In this document: positions 22,863-34,438 of the stretch, in pieces | Layout: the number at the start of each line of letters is the position of its first letter | How positions within the stretch are numbered: the first letter of the stretch is position 1 | DNA from: Sarocladium kiliense | Taxonomy: Eukaryota; Ascomycota; Sordariomycetes; Hypocreales; Sarocladiaceae | DNA: 64,000 nt | Reading direction: 5' to 3' | Assembly: GCA_030734395.1 (NCBI GenBank) | Contig: JAUZTG010000042.1 | Coordinates: 2,835,402 to 2,899,401 of the forward strand | The notes under the pieces: generated by a model | Told to the model about the DNA's origin: nothing | The model's input: only the letters and a program-made list of their open reading frames with translations | Database searches by the model: none | Position numbers and translations under genes: made by a program

Positions 22863-25610
22863 ATGACAGCGCTCCCCAGCCCTACAGAGGAGTCGCAGGA
22901 GACTCCTCCAGCGTCCCGCAAGAGAAAGAGGGTCCCCACGGCATGCAGCGCCTGCAGGACACGCAAGTCGCGAGTACGTCGGATCCCCCGCCATCTGTGT
23001 CCGGCAACTGACTGAATCAGTGCGATGCCGAGAGACCCAGTTGTGCAAGCTGTGTCGAACAAGGCTTGGAGTGTGTCTATGCGGCAGCTTCCGGCCCCAA
23101 GGAGGCGCTTGTCCCAAAGGCGTAGGTGTCCAGTTTCTCTTGACCTCTTGTTCGATGATACCCTGCATTCAGCTCAGTTTCGCTGATATCAAGTGATTCC
23201 AGGTACCTTGATCTTGTCGAAGCTAGATTGGCATCGGTTGAAGTCGATCTGCGCCAGGTCAAGGCCCAAGTAGCCTCTAGTCACGCATCTAGTCACGCAG
23301 TCAGCAGCCTCGATAATCCGGTCAGGCAAAATAACGAGGTTGAAGATGATGGCTCTGAAGTATTTGCCGATGCCACTGATGGCGTTGGAACTATGGAGTT
23401 TACAACTGAGAAGACTTCCGCTTACTTTGGTATGCCATCCCTGGTCTGCCCAACCTGGAGTATCCAGCTCAGCTAATCATCTCCAGGTCCCTCATCAAAC
23501 ATTTCTTTTACCAGAATCATCCGCCGCACTCTGATCAACATCTTGCAGCAAACCCATGGCCCGTTGGCCGGGTCTGCATCTCGTTCCCACTCCCAGCGAG
23601 ACACACTGGCAGCATCCCGTCCGGCTTCCCCTAAACGTCGCTCATGGGGGACGACATGGACATCACAAATGGAAGATGTAACGAACCTTCCACCAGATCA
23701 ACAGGTCAAAGCTCTGATCCGCCAATACTTTTCGGAGACTGGAATGTTGTTCCCATACATCAACGAAAGAGTCTTTTGGGAAGATTATCACGTGTTCTCT
23801 CAGTCTGGCAAAAGGAGCATCCGCAAGTCTTGGCTTGGGCTATTGAACATGATCCTGGCCATGGCCACAAGCACAGGAACTCGTAAGGACATGCCTATGG
23901 AGGACAGGTACTCACAGTCCGAGGTCTATTTCACCAGGGCCAAGACCCTCTGCATGGACCACATGCTCACAGGAGCGAGTGTCGAAATTGGTAAGGATAA
24001 ACCGCTCTTGAGGACCTTGGGAGCCAATGTTGATGAAGATGCTTTCAGTTCAGGTTATGCTACTCATGACCCAATACCTACAAGGCACACACCGTTCGAT
24101 CAAGACTTGGGCTATACACGGTCTCGCCGTCAAAGCTGCATTCCAGCTAGGTACGACCTCTCCTGGAGTTGATGGCTTTCATTTTGCTAAGAACAGATTA
24201 TCAGGTCTGCATTCTTCCCAAGGACTTCCCGACTTCAGCCCACTTGAACGCGAGACTAGACTCAGGACGTGGTATGGCTGTGTCGTTCTTGACAGGTCAG
24301 TTCGGAGACTTCTCAGCAACCTGCTGCCCTACTTCAGCGACCTAACATTCGATGGGTTGATGGCAGAACCCTTAGTATGACATTTGGAAGGCCTCCTAGT
24401 ATTCCGCAAGCCTTTAATCGAACCCCTCTTCCCCATCACTTCTTGAATGAGGCAGAACCTTTGACTCCGTGGTCATCCGAGGATAGTAGCACCATGTTCT
24501 GGACTGCAACTATGTAGGTTGTATAATCTCCATTCTACGACGTCGCTCACACCTTTATTTGCAGAACTCTCTACAACATCAGTGCTCTCATCATTCAGGA
24601 CCTCTACGGAAGTAACATCGGAGAAATTGATACCGAGCCAATTGCCCAGAAGATGTCCTCCATCTTCCAGCTAGAGCAGCGCCTGTGTGACTGGAGAGTC
24701 AGACTTCCAACTCCGATTTCCCTTGTCGAATGTGAGACACTCTCTAATTCAGAAGGTCAAGCTCTCTCGTTGAAGTTTAGGGTGATACTCACCCTCCGTT
24801 ACCACAATCTTCGCGTACTGGCACATCGACCGGTTCTAGATCACTATCTTCAACTTTTGGACAAGTCTGGTAGCAATACACACGAGTTGGCTACGCTGAG
24901 CCAAATGGGCCAAATGAGCATATCGTCCTGCCTGGAGTCGTCTCAAGCAATTATTACAATTGTACATGCGTGTATCAACCTAGGCACCCAAGATGGCCGG
25001 CGCAGCTTACTCGGGGCATGGTGGTTCACTCTGTATTTCAGTAAGTCAACTACAAGCATGTAAAACTATGGTTTGTTTTCTAATCATGCTGGGTCTTCAA
25101 AGCATTGAATGCTGCACTTGTCATTGCTAGCATTATGACTATTCAATTGGCTAATGCAAAGACCTTCACCCTGCCTCAGAGTTTGACGGTCCCGAGTCAA
25201 GAGCTTCTCGCGAAGAGCCTCGACGATGCCGTAGCTACAATCAGCAATGTAGATCGCCAAAACCATATGCTGGAGAAATGCGTCAAGTTCTTGGCTACTT
25301 TGCGATATCTACTACAGAGTAGTTCAACCTGTCAGTACAGCCCTTAACGCTAAGTCGGAAGCCCGCAGACACTTACAACGCATGTTACCCTGTTCTAGAC
25401 TCTACTGGGCCAATACAAGCAGCACAGGTCGATGAGTCTACTATCACTTCGACTCAGCCGGCGCTCAGCGACGGCGGATTTCTCACGTCGGTCTTGGAAT
25501 TGATGCCTTCAGATTACACATTCGACATGGCCAATCTGGAAGGCGGAGACCTGTTTATGTCACCTGGTTTCATCGAAAATATGGCTCGGGAGAACGACTT
25601 GTTATGGTAG
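22863..25610 (+). CDS. Zn2Cys6 regulator of the aromatic-catabolism cluster
   Basis: Ten exons join in frame: 22863-22973, 23021-23121, 23203-23429, 23487-23990, 24049-24150, 24205-24295, 24376-24513, 24565-25040, 25103-25330 and 25399-25610, giving 729 residues. The zinc cluster Cys28, 31, 38, 45, 48 and 55 has canonical spacing, and the first 47-nt intron splits it after Arg37. A linker and short coiled coil (YLDLVEARLASVEVDL) follow. The fungal_trans domain has the usual features, including RLRTWYGCVVLD and SMTFGRP, which only appear when the introns are removed. The acidic C-terminus ends ENDLLW. It sits between the gentisate dioxygenase and the monooxygenase and probably controls the cluster from the nucleus. 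Confidence 0.88.
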
Positions 25611-25656
25611 AATTGATAACTTGATATGATCTGAAGTATATGACTCTGCACCCTTT

Positions 25657-27504
25657 TTAATTGCCTGCTTTCACAATCAGTTCCTGTACCGCGTTCGTCC
25701 AGCAAGTCTGCATTGCGTCTTCGGCGTCGTAGCCATAAGCCCACGCCTGGGTTACAGGATCGCTCCACTGGTTCGGACTGGTCTGGAAGCTCCGACCTTC
25801 GACCTCAGGTCGCATGGCAGCATCTCGCGCTCGCTGCTCCGGTCCATCGGGGAAATGCCAGATCATGGCGTTGACCATGCTGGCCTCCTGCATCTTCGAC
25901 GTCCGTGTCTTTCGCTCCTTCTCAAAGGTGCGCAGCGCAAATTTGAGCTCCGCCGTAGAACTTATGTTGTTCAGGGCCACGGCCAGGGCCGCACCGTCTT
26001 CAACTGCCATGGCTGCGCCTTGGGACATGTAAGGCACCATGGCATGGGCGGCGTCTCCGAGGATGACCAGCCGAGAAGATGCCGAAACCCAGGAGTCGAG
26101 AGAGTTGTTTCCGATCAACGGCCATTTCAAGACATGGTCGATGAGCCCCATGATCTTTACGATTCTGCGTCCAGTTAGCCTGCCGACTCGCTTGCGGTAC
26201 TGACCATTGCGCTGCTCACCTAGGATCCCATCCTCTAAACTGGTCCATCATTTCGGACATGATTTCGGCTTTTGACATCTTGGACCACGAGCTGGGGTCT
26301 CTTGTATCTTTGTGAGATAAGACCATGTTGAAGGACTTCCCGGCCGTGATCGTGTAAGTCATGACATGACGGTCCTCGCCGATCCTGTGGCATTTCGAAT
26401 CAGCAGATTTCCGACCTTGGGTTAATACGGAGAACACATCCTTACCATATGTTTAAACCGGGCCTTTCGATTAGGGCAATCGCCTCGGGAATCGCTCTCA
26501 TCTTTTCGACGTCGACGGTGGCTCTGTAAGCTGCGTAACAAGTAGGCCGAGGCTTACTGCGACCGCCTCGGGAAACAAATGATCTCCCAACAGATTTGAT
26601 GCCTTTGGGGGGAAGTTCTTAGTATCTGTTCACGGAGACTGTCCTTGGTGGGGCTTTACTCACCATCAGCAGCTATCACCAGATCAGCCTCGAAGACCTG
26701 GCCGTCTTCGAGAGTAATGGAGGGTAGGTCAGGGTCATGATGTATCACTCTGCTATTCAGCATAATCATCACACCAAGCTTCTGGGCTGTTCTCAACAGA
26801 GCTGAGTGCAGATGCGACCGGTGCGCGACATAGTATGGAGCGCCACATGTGGTAGCAAAGGATGGGGACAGGTCTGTGAAGCCGATGGATTCTCCGCACT
26901 CCCATCGTCGGAACGTGATGCCCTCCGGTCGCACGGCTTGATCAGCCATCTCTTCTATTACGCCCCATCTCTCTAAAAGCTTTCCTGAGTTGGGAGGGAT
27001 CTGGATGCCGGCTCCAACCTAGTTTGAATTAGTATGCCATGCGGACTGTCACTGTAGCCATGAGGCTTCATTGGTACTCACCTCACCCAATTCCGATGCC
27101 TGTTCGAAGACAGTGACCTGATGGCCTCGCCGTGCAAGAGCGACTGCTGTCCCTAACCCGCCGAGTCCAGCGCCGACAATGTGGATTTGAAGCTTCAGCT
27201 TAGCCTGCGCAGAGCTGCACGTATCGATCGGGGCCGAGAATGCGCCTTGTCCGATAACGTCTTTGAGAAAATCGAGACAGCGGGACGGGTATGAGGTCGA
27301 AGTAAATGGAATGCTTGATGTTAATGGACTTTGGGTTCCATTTTTCCCATTGTGGCTCTTCGTGCCGTTCATATTAACGGGAACCATGGGGACTGGAGTT
27401 GGTTCCTCGTTGGTGAGGAAATATGAAGTTGACGCTGGCATTCTGGAATTCTTCTCTGACTGTACTGGATCAACTGCTCTTACTGGAGATCTCCGACACT
27501 TCAT
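25657..27504 (-). CDS. FAD-dependent aromatic monooxygenase (salicylate hydroxylase-like)
   Basis: Five exons (27504-27082, 27018-26664, 26602-26446, 26384-26220, 26164-25657) give 535 residues. FAD motif 1 is HIVGAGLGGLGTAVALARRG with FEQASELGEVGAGIQ. The DG motif is DLVIAADGIKSVGR. FAD motif 2 is LVILGDAAHAMVPYMSQGAA. These mark the class A flavoprotein hydroxylases (salicylate, 3-hydroxybenzoate, 6-hydroxynicotinate). With gentisate dioxygenase next door, ortho- or para-hydroxylation of a hydroxybenzoate to gentisate is the likely role. The first 90 residues before the FAD motif are an unusual Ser/Pro/Asn-rich extension; a start at Met22 (27441) is possible. It is divergent from the FAH-family hydrolase. 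Confidence 0.9.
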
Positions 27505-28114
27505 CTTATGCTACTATTGTCGAAGATATCAGCGGTGGGGGGGGCCGTCAATTCGCATCCCTAAGTCCCCGGAGCCCGTGTTAGCCGCCAATGACACACC
27601 TTTAGGTAGACCGCCGTCGCTTGCAACTGTTGATGTTGCCGGAACAGCTATGCCACGCGTGCAACTTAGGAAATGAACGCATCAGAAATGACTGCATGGT
27701 CTTCTGTGACTCCTCAAGTCAACGAAACGCGGTCGTGAGCAGTGTGGTTAACCGAAAGGTCAAGGTATTCATTCTAGTCATCACCACGATCCACGAAGGA
27801 AACTTGCGAACTGCGGAACGGTCGCAAACATTGATCGATTGGGGTTGATTTCATATGGTCACTTTGGGTATTCTTCATACAACATGGGAAGAATCTTTGC
27901 GCCAAATTCGAGAAACATGGCAGTCTGAGAGCTGCCTTCTTCCATTTCAGGGATGTTTGTGGTGTAGCTTGTCCGTTGCCTAACTCCCCGGCCGCGGCCG
28001 CTCCAATCAACGACCTAGAGACTTGTCCTTCTTACTTCCATATCAATGAACTTTGAGTGTGTACTCTATTCTTTCGTTTCTGATCTATCTGGTATTCAAT
28101 TGCTTTCCTCAAAG
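27505..28114. other. Divergent promoter, monooxygenase / hydrolase
   Basis: About 610 bp with TAACTCCCCG at 27981-27990 and a variant TAAGTCCCCGGAG near 27562. No gene is supported. Confidence 0.55.
27981..27990 (+). promoter_or_regulatory. Cluster motif site 4 (TAACTCCCCG)
   Basis: TAACTCCCCG followed by a CCGG overlap and a GC palindrome (GGCCGCGGCC), about 125 bp before the hydrolase start codon. It is the third divergent promoter of the cluster to carry the motif. Confidence 0.55.
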
Positions 28115-29143
28115 ATGTCCGTGCCGTGGACCAGACTAATCCGTTTTATCGCGACTGATGGTCGTGTGCTGCGCGGCGAGCCCATCCTTCCCAACCCAGG
28201 GTTCGACATTGGATTGGTGTCCGAAGCGACAAGCCTACAGGCCCGTGTCATTCAAGGCACTGACATATATGACACTACAGGCGCCACACGGGTCACGGAC
28301 GAGGTGGTCACTGTGAAGAAACTGCTCGGGCCGCTCGCCCCAGAGGACGTACCTATTCTGCGATGCGTGGGTTTGAACTACGCAAAACACAGTATGTAGC
28401 GCAACTGTTGACTATGACTGAACAATGACAGGAGATTGACTTCAAGTTTTAGTCAAAGAAGCCGGACGGAAGCCGCCGCCCTTCCCTTTTATCTTCTTCA
28501 AACCGAACACGACGCTTCTGGACCATGGCGCCCCAATCACCATTCCTAAGATCGCACAGGATGATCAAGCCGACTACGAAGGAGAGCTTTGCATGGTAAT
28601 CGGCAAGGATGCCAAAAATGTTACACCCGACAGCGCCTTGGATTATGTCGCCGCTTTCACTGCTGGCAACGATGTTTCAGCCCGCAAGCTGCAGAGGGAT
28701 CCAGCCCTGGCCGGCGGCATTCCGCAGTGGGGGTTTTCCAAGGGCTTCGACACATTCGCACCTCTGGGGCCTGTGCTTGTGAGATCAGATCTCGTCGGTG
28801 ATCCGAAAAGGCTTCTTCTTAAGACAGTGGTCGACGGAGAAACGCGGCAGGAAGAGCTTGTTGAAGATTTGCTTTTTGACTGCGCCTATCTCATCTCATA
28901 CCTGTCGACCGGGACTACCCTACAGAAAGGGTCAGTGATCATGACAGGAACCCCGGGCGGTAAGCGATCTCAAATGACTTCTTTACAGCGCGGCATAAGA
29001 GATAAATGAACTGACGAGTCTGTCCCATGGCAGGTGTCGGAGCGGGAATGCAGCCGCCAAGATGGCTGACACCTGGAACTCAGATAGATGTAACGATTGA
29101 CAAGATCGGGACGCTGAGGAATGGGGTTGAGTTTGAAAAGTGA
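28115..29143 (+). CDS. FAH-family hydrolase (fumarylpyruvate hydrolase-like)
   Basis: Three exons, 28115-28391, 28453-28959 and 29034-29143, give 297 residues. The family core is clear: RCVGLNYAKHIKEAG, FFKPNTTL, DYEGELCMVIGKDAKNV with metal-binding Glu residues, YVAAFTAGNDVSAR, and GSVIMTGTPGGVGAG near the end. Family members cleave C-C bonds of acylpyruvates with Mg2+. Here the natural job is hydrolysis of the gentisate ring-cleavage product to pyruvate and fumarate (or maleate). No maleylpyruvate isomerase gene is seen in the window, so direct hydrolysis or an isomerase encoded elsewhere is implied. Confidence 0.9.
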
Positions 29144-29291
29144 ACAGTACAGACTTTCCATTTGATCAAGTGCGCCTAGGGACAAAAACAAAGAACATAT
29201 TTGATGCATCTAAATTAGAGAGGACCGGTGGAATATTATGAGAGCTCTGCAGCCAGACAGTCTTCGTGGTGTCTCAAGCTGGTTCAGCCAT

Positions 29292-30671
29292 TTACTTCCG
29301 ATACTTAGACAGGTGCTCCATCAACTTCCGATAGGCATGCATATCAGTACCGCTCTCATATTCTGACACGTTGCGCTCCTCGTTTGAGAAGATCATCCCA
29401 TACTTGTCATCCACAGTGCCGTACTCAAATGGGCGACGTTCTCCGCTGTCTTCCGTTGGAGAACTGCGGACAGCAACCGACTGGCTGGCCAGACGATTGG
29501 TTACCGGGAGGTGGGGAATGTTGGACTCGTAGTCATCCGGGAACTCGATTCTTTCGTTGGTCACAATCAATTCTTCCAGCGACAGGTTCTGTTGAGTATA
29601 GAGGCGAGAGAAGAGATCGGCCCAGGATGGGGTCGCTTCATTAGCCATGCAATTGATCAGGTGCAGCTTCTTCAAGTCTGATGACGACGCGGTTGCACTG
29701 TAGAGAAACTCGCAACATTTCTCGTCGATAAAACAGTTCTCTATGCGTAAATCTTCCAGTCTGGGCATCTGTCCTGGTCGAAGGGCCATGACGCTGGCCC
29801 ACATGTCACTATCGCCATAGAAATTCCAGGCGTCGGCTATGAGATGCAATCTAACCAAGGACTTTGCGTGATCGAAGAAATGCGCGTCCAGGCTCTCAAG
29901 AAAGTCACGGTATCCCTCTGTTGTGTTCGCTTTCCAGCCAGCGCCATTGTCGCCGCCAGCCAGACCAAGGACGAGTGTTTGGAGGCGCCCAAGGAAAGCC
30001 GGCCACTCGGGTTGCAGCCAGGATGAAAGAGGGACGGCTGGCAAACCAACGAGCTCGAGGGACTTGATGTTTTGGTTGCGAGAGAGACCGCTCCACATAC
30101 TTGACATGGCACGTCGCCAAGAAGGCCATTTCTTTTCCTCCTGCTCAAGTTGGGCTGGGTGTGTGGCGTCTTCGTAGATGTAGATGCATCCGAGACCTTG
30201 GGCATCTCCCCAGGCTTCTCCTTCAAAGTTTTCCTCTGGAAGAAACTTGATGGTCAAGGAGGTGACCTGCGACAATTTTTCGCCACTCAAGATTTGAGAG
30301 GATATGGACGACAGCCTGGTGCCGATCAAGACATCATCCTCAATTCCGTCATCGTCCGGCCCGTAATAGCGGCCATCGGGAAGTGGCTGACTACTAGGCT
30401 GGTCAACGTCTTGTCGCAGATGGAAGTCAAATTGCAGCGTGGTGATATGGGAACCATGCTTCGAAACGACTTGCGAGATGGCGTCCTCGTCTGCTTCAAG
30501 GTTGGTGAAGCGAACGGTGTTGAAGATGCGAGGGGCCAGAATCGCACGGAAGCGTGAATTCAGGCTGCCCAGGGTTTTGAGGTCGGGAAAGTCGAGCAGT
30601 CGCGAGACGTGCAGAAAGAGCTCAAGCGGCATCGAAGAAAAGGAGGCCATTGTGCTGTCACTTCTTGTCAC
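29292..30671 (-). CDS. F-box protein
   Basis: Single-exon frame of 459 residues. The N-terminus is a typical F-box (MPLELFLHVSRLLDFPDLKTL, then NSRFRAILAPRIF). The rest carries Leu-rich segments such as SLVRLHLIADAWNF, LEDLRIENCFIDEKC and LKKLHLINC, consistent with irregular LRRs for substrate binding. It would act as the adaptor of an SCF ubiquitin ligase. Met8 (30650, MASFSSMPLEL) is an alternative start. It lies tail to tail with the hydrolase gene and is probably unrelated to the catabolic cluster. Confidence 0.85.
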   Translation of the reverse strand: MTRSDSTMASFSSMPLELFLHVSRLLDFPDLKTLGSLNSRFRAILAPRIFNTVRFTNLEADEDAISQVVSKHGSHITTLQFDFHLRQDVDQPSSQPLPDGRYYGPDDDGIEDDVLIGTRLSSISSQILSGEKLSQVTSLTIKFLPEENFEGEAWGDAQGLGCIYIYEDATHPAQLEQEEKKWPSWRRAMSSMWSGLSRNQNIKSLELVGLPAVPLSSWLQPEWPAFLGRLQTLVLGLAGGDNGAGWKANTTEGYRDFLESLDAHFFDHAKSLVRLHLIADAWNFYGDSDMWASVMALRPGQMPRLEDLRIENCFIDEKCCEFLYSATASSSDLKKLHLINCMANEATPSWADLFSRLYTQQNLSLEELIVTNERIEFPDDYESNIPHLPVTNRLASQSVAVRSSPTEDSGERRPFEYGTVDDKYGMIFSNEERNVSEYESGTDMHAYRKLMEHLSKYRK

Positions 30672-30997
30672 AGCAGGCAGGACCTGTGTTGCTCAAGAGT
30701 CCGAAAGGGACTTCTTTTCGTGAGAGAACTTAGCATGAGGTGAGGGCATCAAGGCGACTTAACTATGTAGACGCGCAGCATATTAAAGCTATCAGACGAT
30801 CTCGCATTTTCACGCATTCCTTGCATCGTGCAGAAAGATCGGTAGTGTACGAAATACGTGAGCGTGAACCCATTGCTGACGGTCAAACAGGCAGCATCGC
30901 TGTGCCGCCAGCTTGCATCAGTGGTGGAAAGGAGCCTCGTGGCAATCAGGCATCTGCAGTTATATGTATATAGGCATATTCAATAACGTAGTCTTTC
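30672..30997. other. Intergenic, between F-box gene and 5S copy 2
   Basis: 326 bp, F-box promoter and 5S upstream flank; nothing else is seen. Confidence 0.5.
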
Positions 30998-31116
30998 ACA
31001 TACGACCATACCCAGTAGAATACACGGGATCCCGTCCGCTCTCCCCTAGTTAAACTGCTGAGGGGCTGATTAGTAGTTGGGTCGGTGACGACCAGCGAAT
31101 ACCGGCTGTTGTATGT
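30998..31116 (+). rRNA. 5S ribosomal RNA gene, copy 2
   Basis: 119 nt, identical in every base to copy 1 at 11043-11161, with paired ends ACATACGAC / GTTGTATGT. A run of about 15 T follows directly as the polymerase III terminator. The flanks are unrelated to those of copy 1 apart from the T run. Confidence 0.95.
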
Positions 31117-31850
31117 TTTTTTTTTTTTTTTGCAATTTCTTTTTAGCATTCGAAAGGCGACTCTACGATTTTTAAATCAAAACCGTGTTTTGCGCAAGCT
31201 TTTGGTTTCGTCGCACCTCAGCGACCATTGTCGTTGCGGTGGTGTGTTGGTTCTGTGCCGTTGGTTTTGTGCATACATACAGCTCCCGCCAATAGCACTC
31301 CACGGCACAAGCCACGACGTTTGTCGTGTGTAAGCCGCTCTGTGCTCTCCACAGCCGTTGAAGGAAAAGGGCCTGTAAAGCAAAGACGCGTTGAGGACGA
31401 AGAAGAATCTAGAAAAGCTCAAAGATAAGCTTATTGGCCAATGCGGGCCGACAATCAAGCTTAATGTCATGCCAAGTCTGGCTTATGCAGGACTTGCCGG
31501 CCTTGCAGTGCGCGGCCAGTCCAGATCGAGCAGTTGAACATGGGCTCTGCATTTGCTAAGACCCTGCGCGCCTATACGGCTTGTAACCTGCCTTTTTGAG
31601 CACCATCTCCGACTGCTGCACAGGACCTTTCGACGGCGGCAGAACTCTTCAATACTGGTAGTGGATACTCGGAGGATGTGGGAGCGATAAAGCCATTCGC
31701 TCATGTCGAATACCGATCGAACCGAAGGCCGGGGTAGTTCGTGTGCCTGGAGTCTATATAAAGACCAATGGACCGCAGATCGCTTCGCTTCGTTCCGACA
31801 CTCTGGTAGGCTACATCAGAGCTCCGAAACCTCCGTTCGAGTTGAGAATC
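31117..31850. other. Intergenic, promoter of the secreted protein gene
   Basis: About 730 bp with no gene. A TATATAAA-like box at 31754-31761 lies about 95 bp before the next start codon. Confidence 0.45.
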
Positions 31851-33870
31851 ATGGCGCCCTCTAAGTCTGTTCTGAGTCTCACTCTGGGCCTCTTGGCCAC
31901 TGTCGGCCTTGCGAAGGAGAAGGCCGTCGACGAGGCCAAGGCCGCTGCGCTCTACGACACGGGCATCATCCATAATGAGATCATGGAAGCCAAGATGGTG
32001 GGTTGATTGTGTCTGAACTTGTTTCCCTAATTTGCTAAAGGTCGCTCTAGTCGCAATGGAAGATGGAGAGGGAGACTGGTGTGCGTGACAGCGAGCTCTA
32101 CCCTGAGCTTGGCTATGCCCCGTGTGTGAACGGCTGGGTCGAAGCTATCCCGGGTGACCGCAACAATACTTTCCGGTGCTCAAACGTAAGTCCATCCTAT
32201 ATGCACGTTCCGAAGGTGTGCCGGAGTTTCTCTGACATCTCACCTCCTAGATGGACCTCTACCACTTCATCAGCCACGGCGCAATGGGCTCAACCGGTGC
32301 AGGCTCCAGCTCCTGGGGCTGGGTCTCCGACGACGGCCGTGAGTTCATCGCGATTGGTCAAGAAGACGGTACGACTTTCGCCGAGATCTCGAGCGAGGGT
32401 AAGCTCGTTGTGCTTGCTCGTTTGCCCCAGGTTTCGCTTCCCTCCGACTGGCGAGAGATCCGCTCGTACAAGAACTACATGATCATTGGTTCCGAGGCCG
32501 TAGGCCACGGCATTCAGATCTTCGACATGACGAAGCTGCTTGACATCGACGTTGAGGAGTCTGGCGTTGTCATCTACGATGCTCTGGACGACTTGACTGG
32601 TTACACTAACCATCTGCCTGCTGGTAGGAGCCACAACGTTGTGGTCAACGAGGAGAAGGACTACATCGTTGCGGTCGGTGCTCAGCCGCGTACTGATGAG
32701 TGTCTGAGTGGCCTCATCTTCTTCGACGTTTCTGACCCCTCAGACCCCGTCCGCGTTGGCTGTGCTGCCGGCGATGGCTACGTCCACGATGTGAGCTACT
32801 TTAGGCATTTTCAACCACTCTATCCCACTGACCTGTTCTCTAGGCTCAATGCATTGTCTACCGCGGCCCCGACAAGCGCTACGACGGAAAGGACATCTGC
32901 TACGGTTACAACGAGGACTCTCTCACTATCTACGATGTGACGGACAAGGCCAATGTTACAAACATCATCTCGAGGACCTCTTACTTCGGCGGTATGTCTC
33001 TTTGTCGCACCTCATTAGCCTACTTAGTACTGATTTGCATGCTTCTCAGTGAACTACACCCATCAGGGTTGGGTTGATGACCCGATGAACCAGCAGTTCC
33101 TCTTCATGAACGATGAGCGAGACGAGCGTTTCCAGGCTGGTCCTTCTTACGACAGCTTCCCCGTGGTGTACATTTGGGACATTCGTGATCTTGAGAACCC
33201 CAAGCAAACTGGAACCTTGTGAGTCAAAGCCAGCGAATACTTTTGTCACAATGTAATGAGCTGACTAAGGACCGCGCGCAGCAAATACCCTACTCGCTCA
33301 ATCGACCACAACCTCTACATCAAAGACGGCATCATGTTCCAGTCCAACTACGGCAACGGCTACTCTCTCCTTGACGTCTCTGGCGTCGGCCCCAACGACG
33401 TCGAAGGTAAGAGCGTCTGCCAAGCCGCGTTCTTCGACTGCTACCCAGAGGACGACAATCTTCCCGGCGGCGGCGTCGTCGCTTTCGTCGGCACCTGGTC
33501 CTCATACGGCTGGTTCCCCTCGGGCTACCACTTCATCAACACCATCGAGCGCGGTGCCTTCATCGTCAAGCCCACGTCTCTCAAGTGCCCGCCGCCCCCG
33601 AAGTGCAATGCCGACAACTGCCTCCGTGCGATGCGTGCGAGTCACATTTCTGGCAGGCTGGAGGAGAGCCAGGAGTTTTGCACTGGGTACACGTCGAACT
33701 TGGTTACGGAGGTTCAGGCTCTGCCGGCCTATGCGACGAACGCTTGCCAGGGTGATGCTGTCTCTAGGGTCAGCAGCGCGTGTGACTGCCTGCCTACTAT
33801 TGAGAACCCGCAGACTCCCTGTATTCCGTCTCTTGGAATTGGGTGCGAAGGCGTGACCGGTCCCTGGTAG
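31851..33870 (+). CDS. Secreted LVIVD / choice-of-anchor-B-like protein
   Basis: Six exons (31851-31997, 32051-32185, 32251-32790, 32844-32991, 33050-33218, 33282-33870) join to 575 residues. The N-terminal MAPSKSVLSLTLGLLATVGL is a clear signal peptide. The body is built of beta-propeller-like segments with repeated D(V/M)(S/T)(D/K) turns, e.g. LIFFDVSDPSDPVRVG, LTIYDVTDKANVTNI, VYIWDIRDLENPKQTG and YSLLDVSGVG, and histidines in SHNVVV, YTHQGW and SIDHNLY. This pattern fits the LVIVD-repeat, choice-of-anchor-B family, whose function is unknown. The C-terminal 100 residues are Cys-rich (nine or more Cys) and probably form an extracellular disulfide domain. Confidence 0.85.
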
Positions 33871-34438
33871 CTAGAAGCGCTAGGATAGCAATTAGAATAC
33901 CATCATCGTCTCCAAATACGAGACAGACTTGACACAGAATAGGTCGACGATTCGAAGCTCCATGTATAGATCCAGGACGCAATAGATGAGTGATCTTATC
34001 TGAAGAGCCGCGACGACACTAATATGGGGTTCATTCCGGGCAATTCCCAGCTTTGACTCCCCTCTTCACAACCAGGAACACGGCCAGAAAGTCTAAATCC
34101 CAGATGAGGCAAGCCGACCCTCCAATCACATGTTGACGCTATGAACTCCATTCGATCAAAGCGGCGCTATTCCCAACGCAGGCTCGCGAGCCACGGTGTC
34201 ACGCAGAGGAAGAGCAGCCACAGTCCCGGTCTCCGCTTCTGTAAAGTCACAGACGACTGTCCTTGGCTCTCGCCGACATTAGCCAAAGCTCCAGCTACCA
34301 TAAGGTCACTCCATGACTCCATCACTAAGGAAGATCGATATAGGATCCGACAATCCGACCAAAGCAAAGACCTGGCCATAAACGGCAACTCTTGCCCTCC
34401 CTTGCGCTATCGTCCCCCGATCCCTGGACTTCTGGCTC
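33871..34438. other. Intergenic
   Basis: 568 bp between the secreted protein gene and the next regulator; nothing else is supported. Confidence 0.45.
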
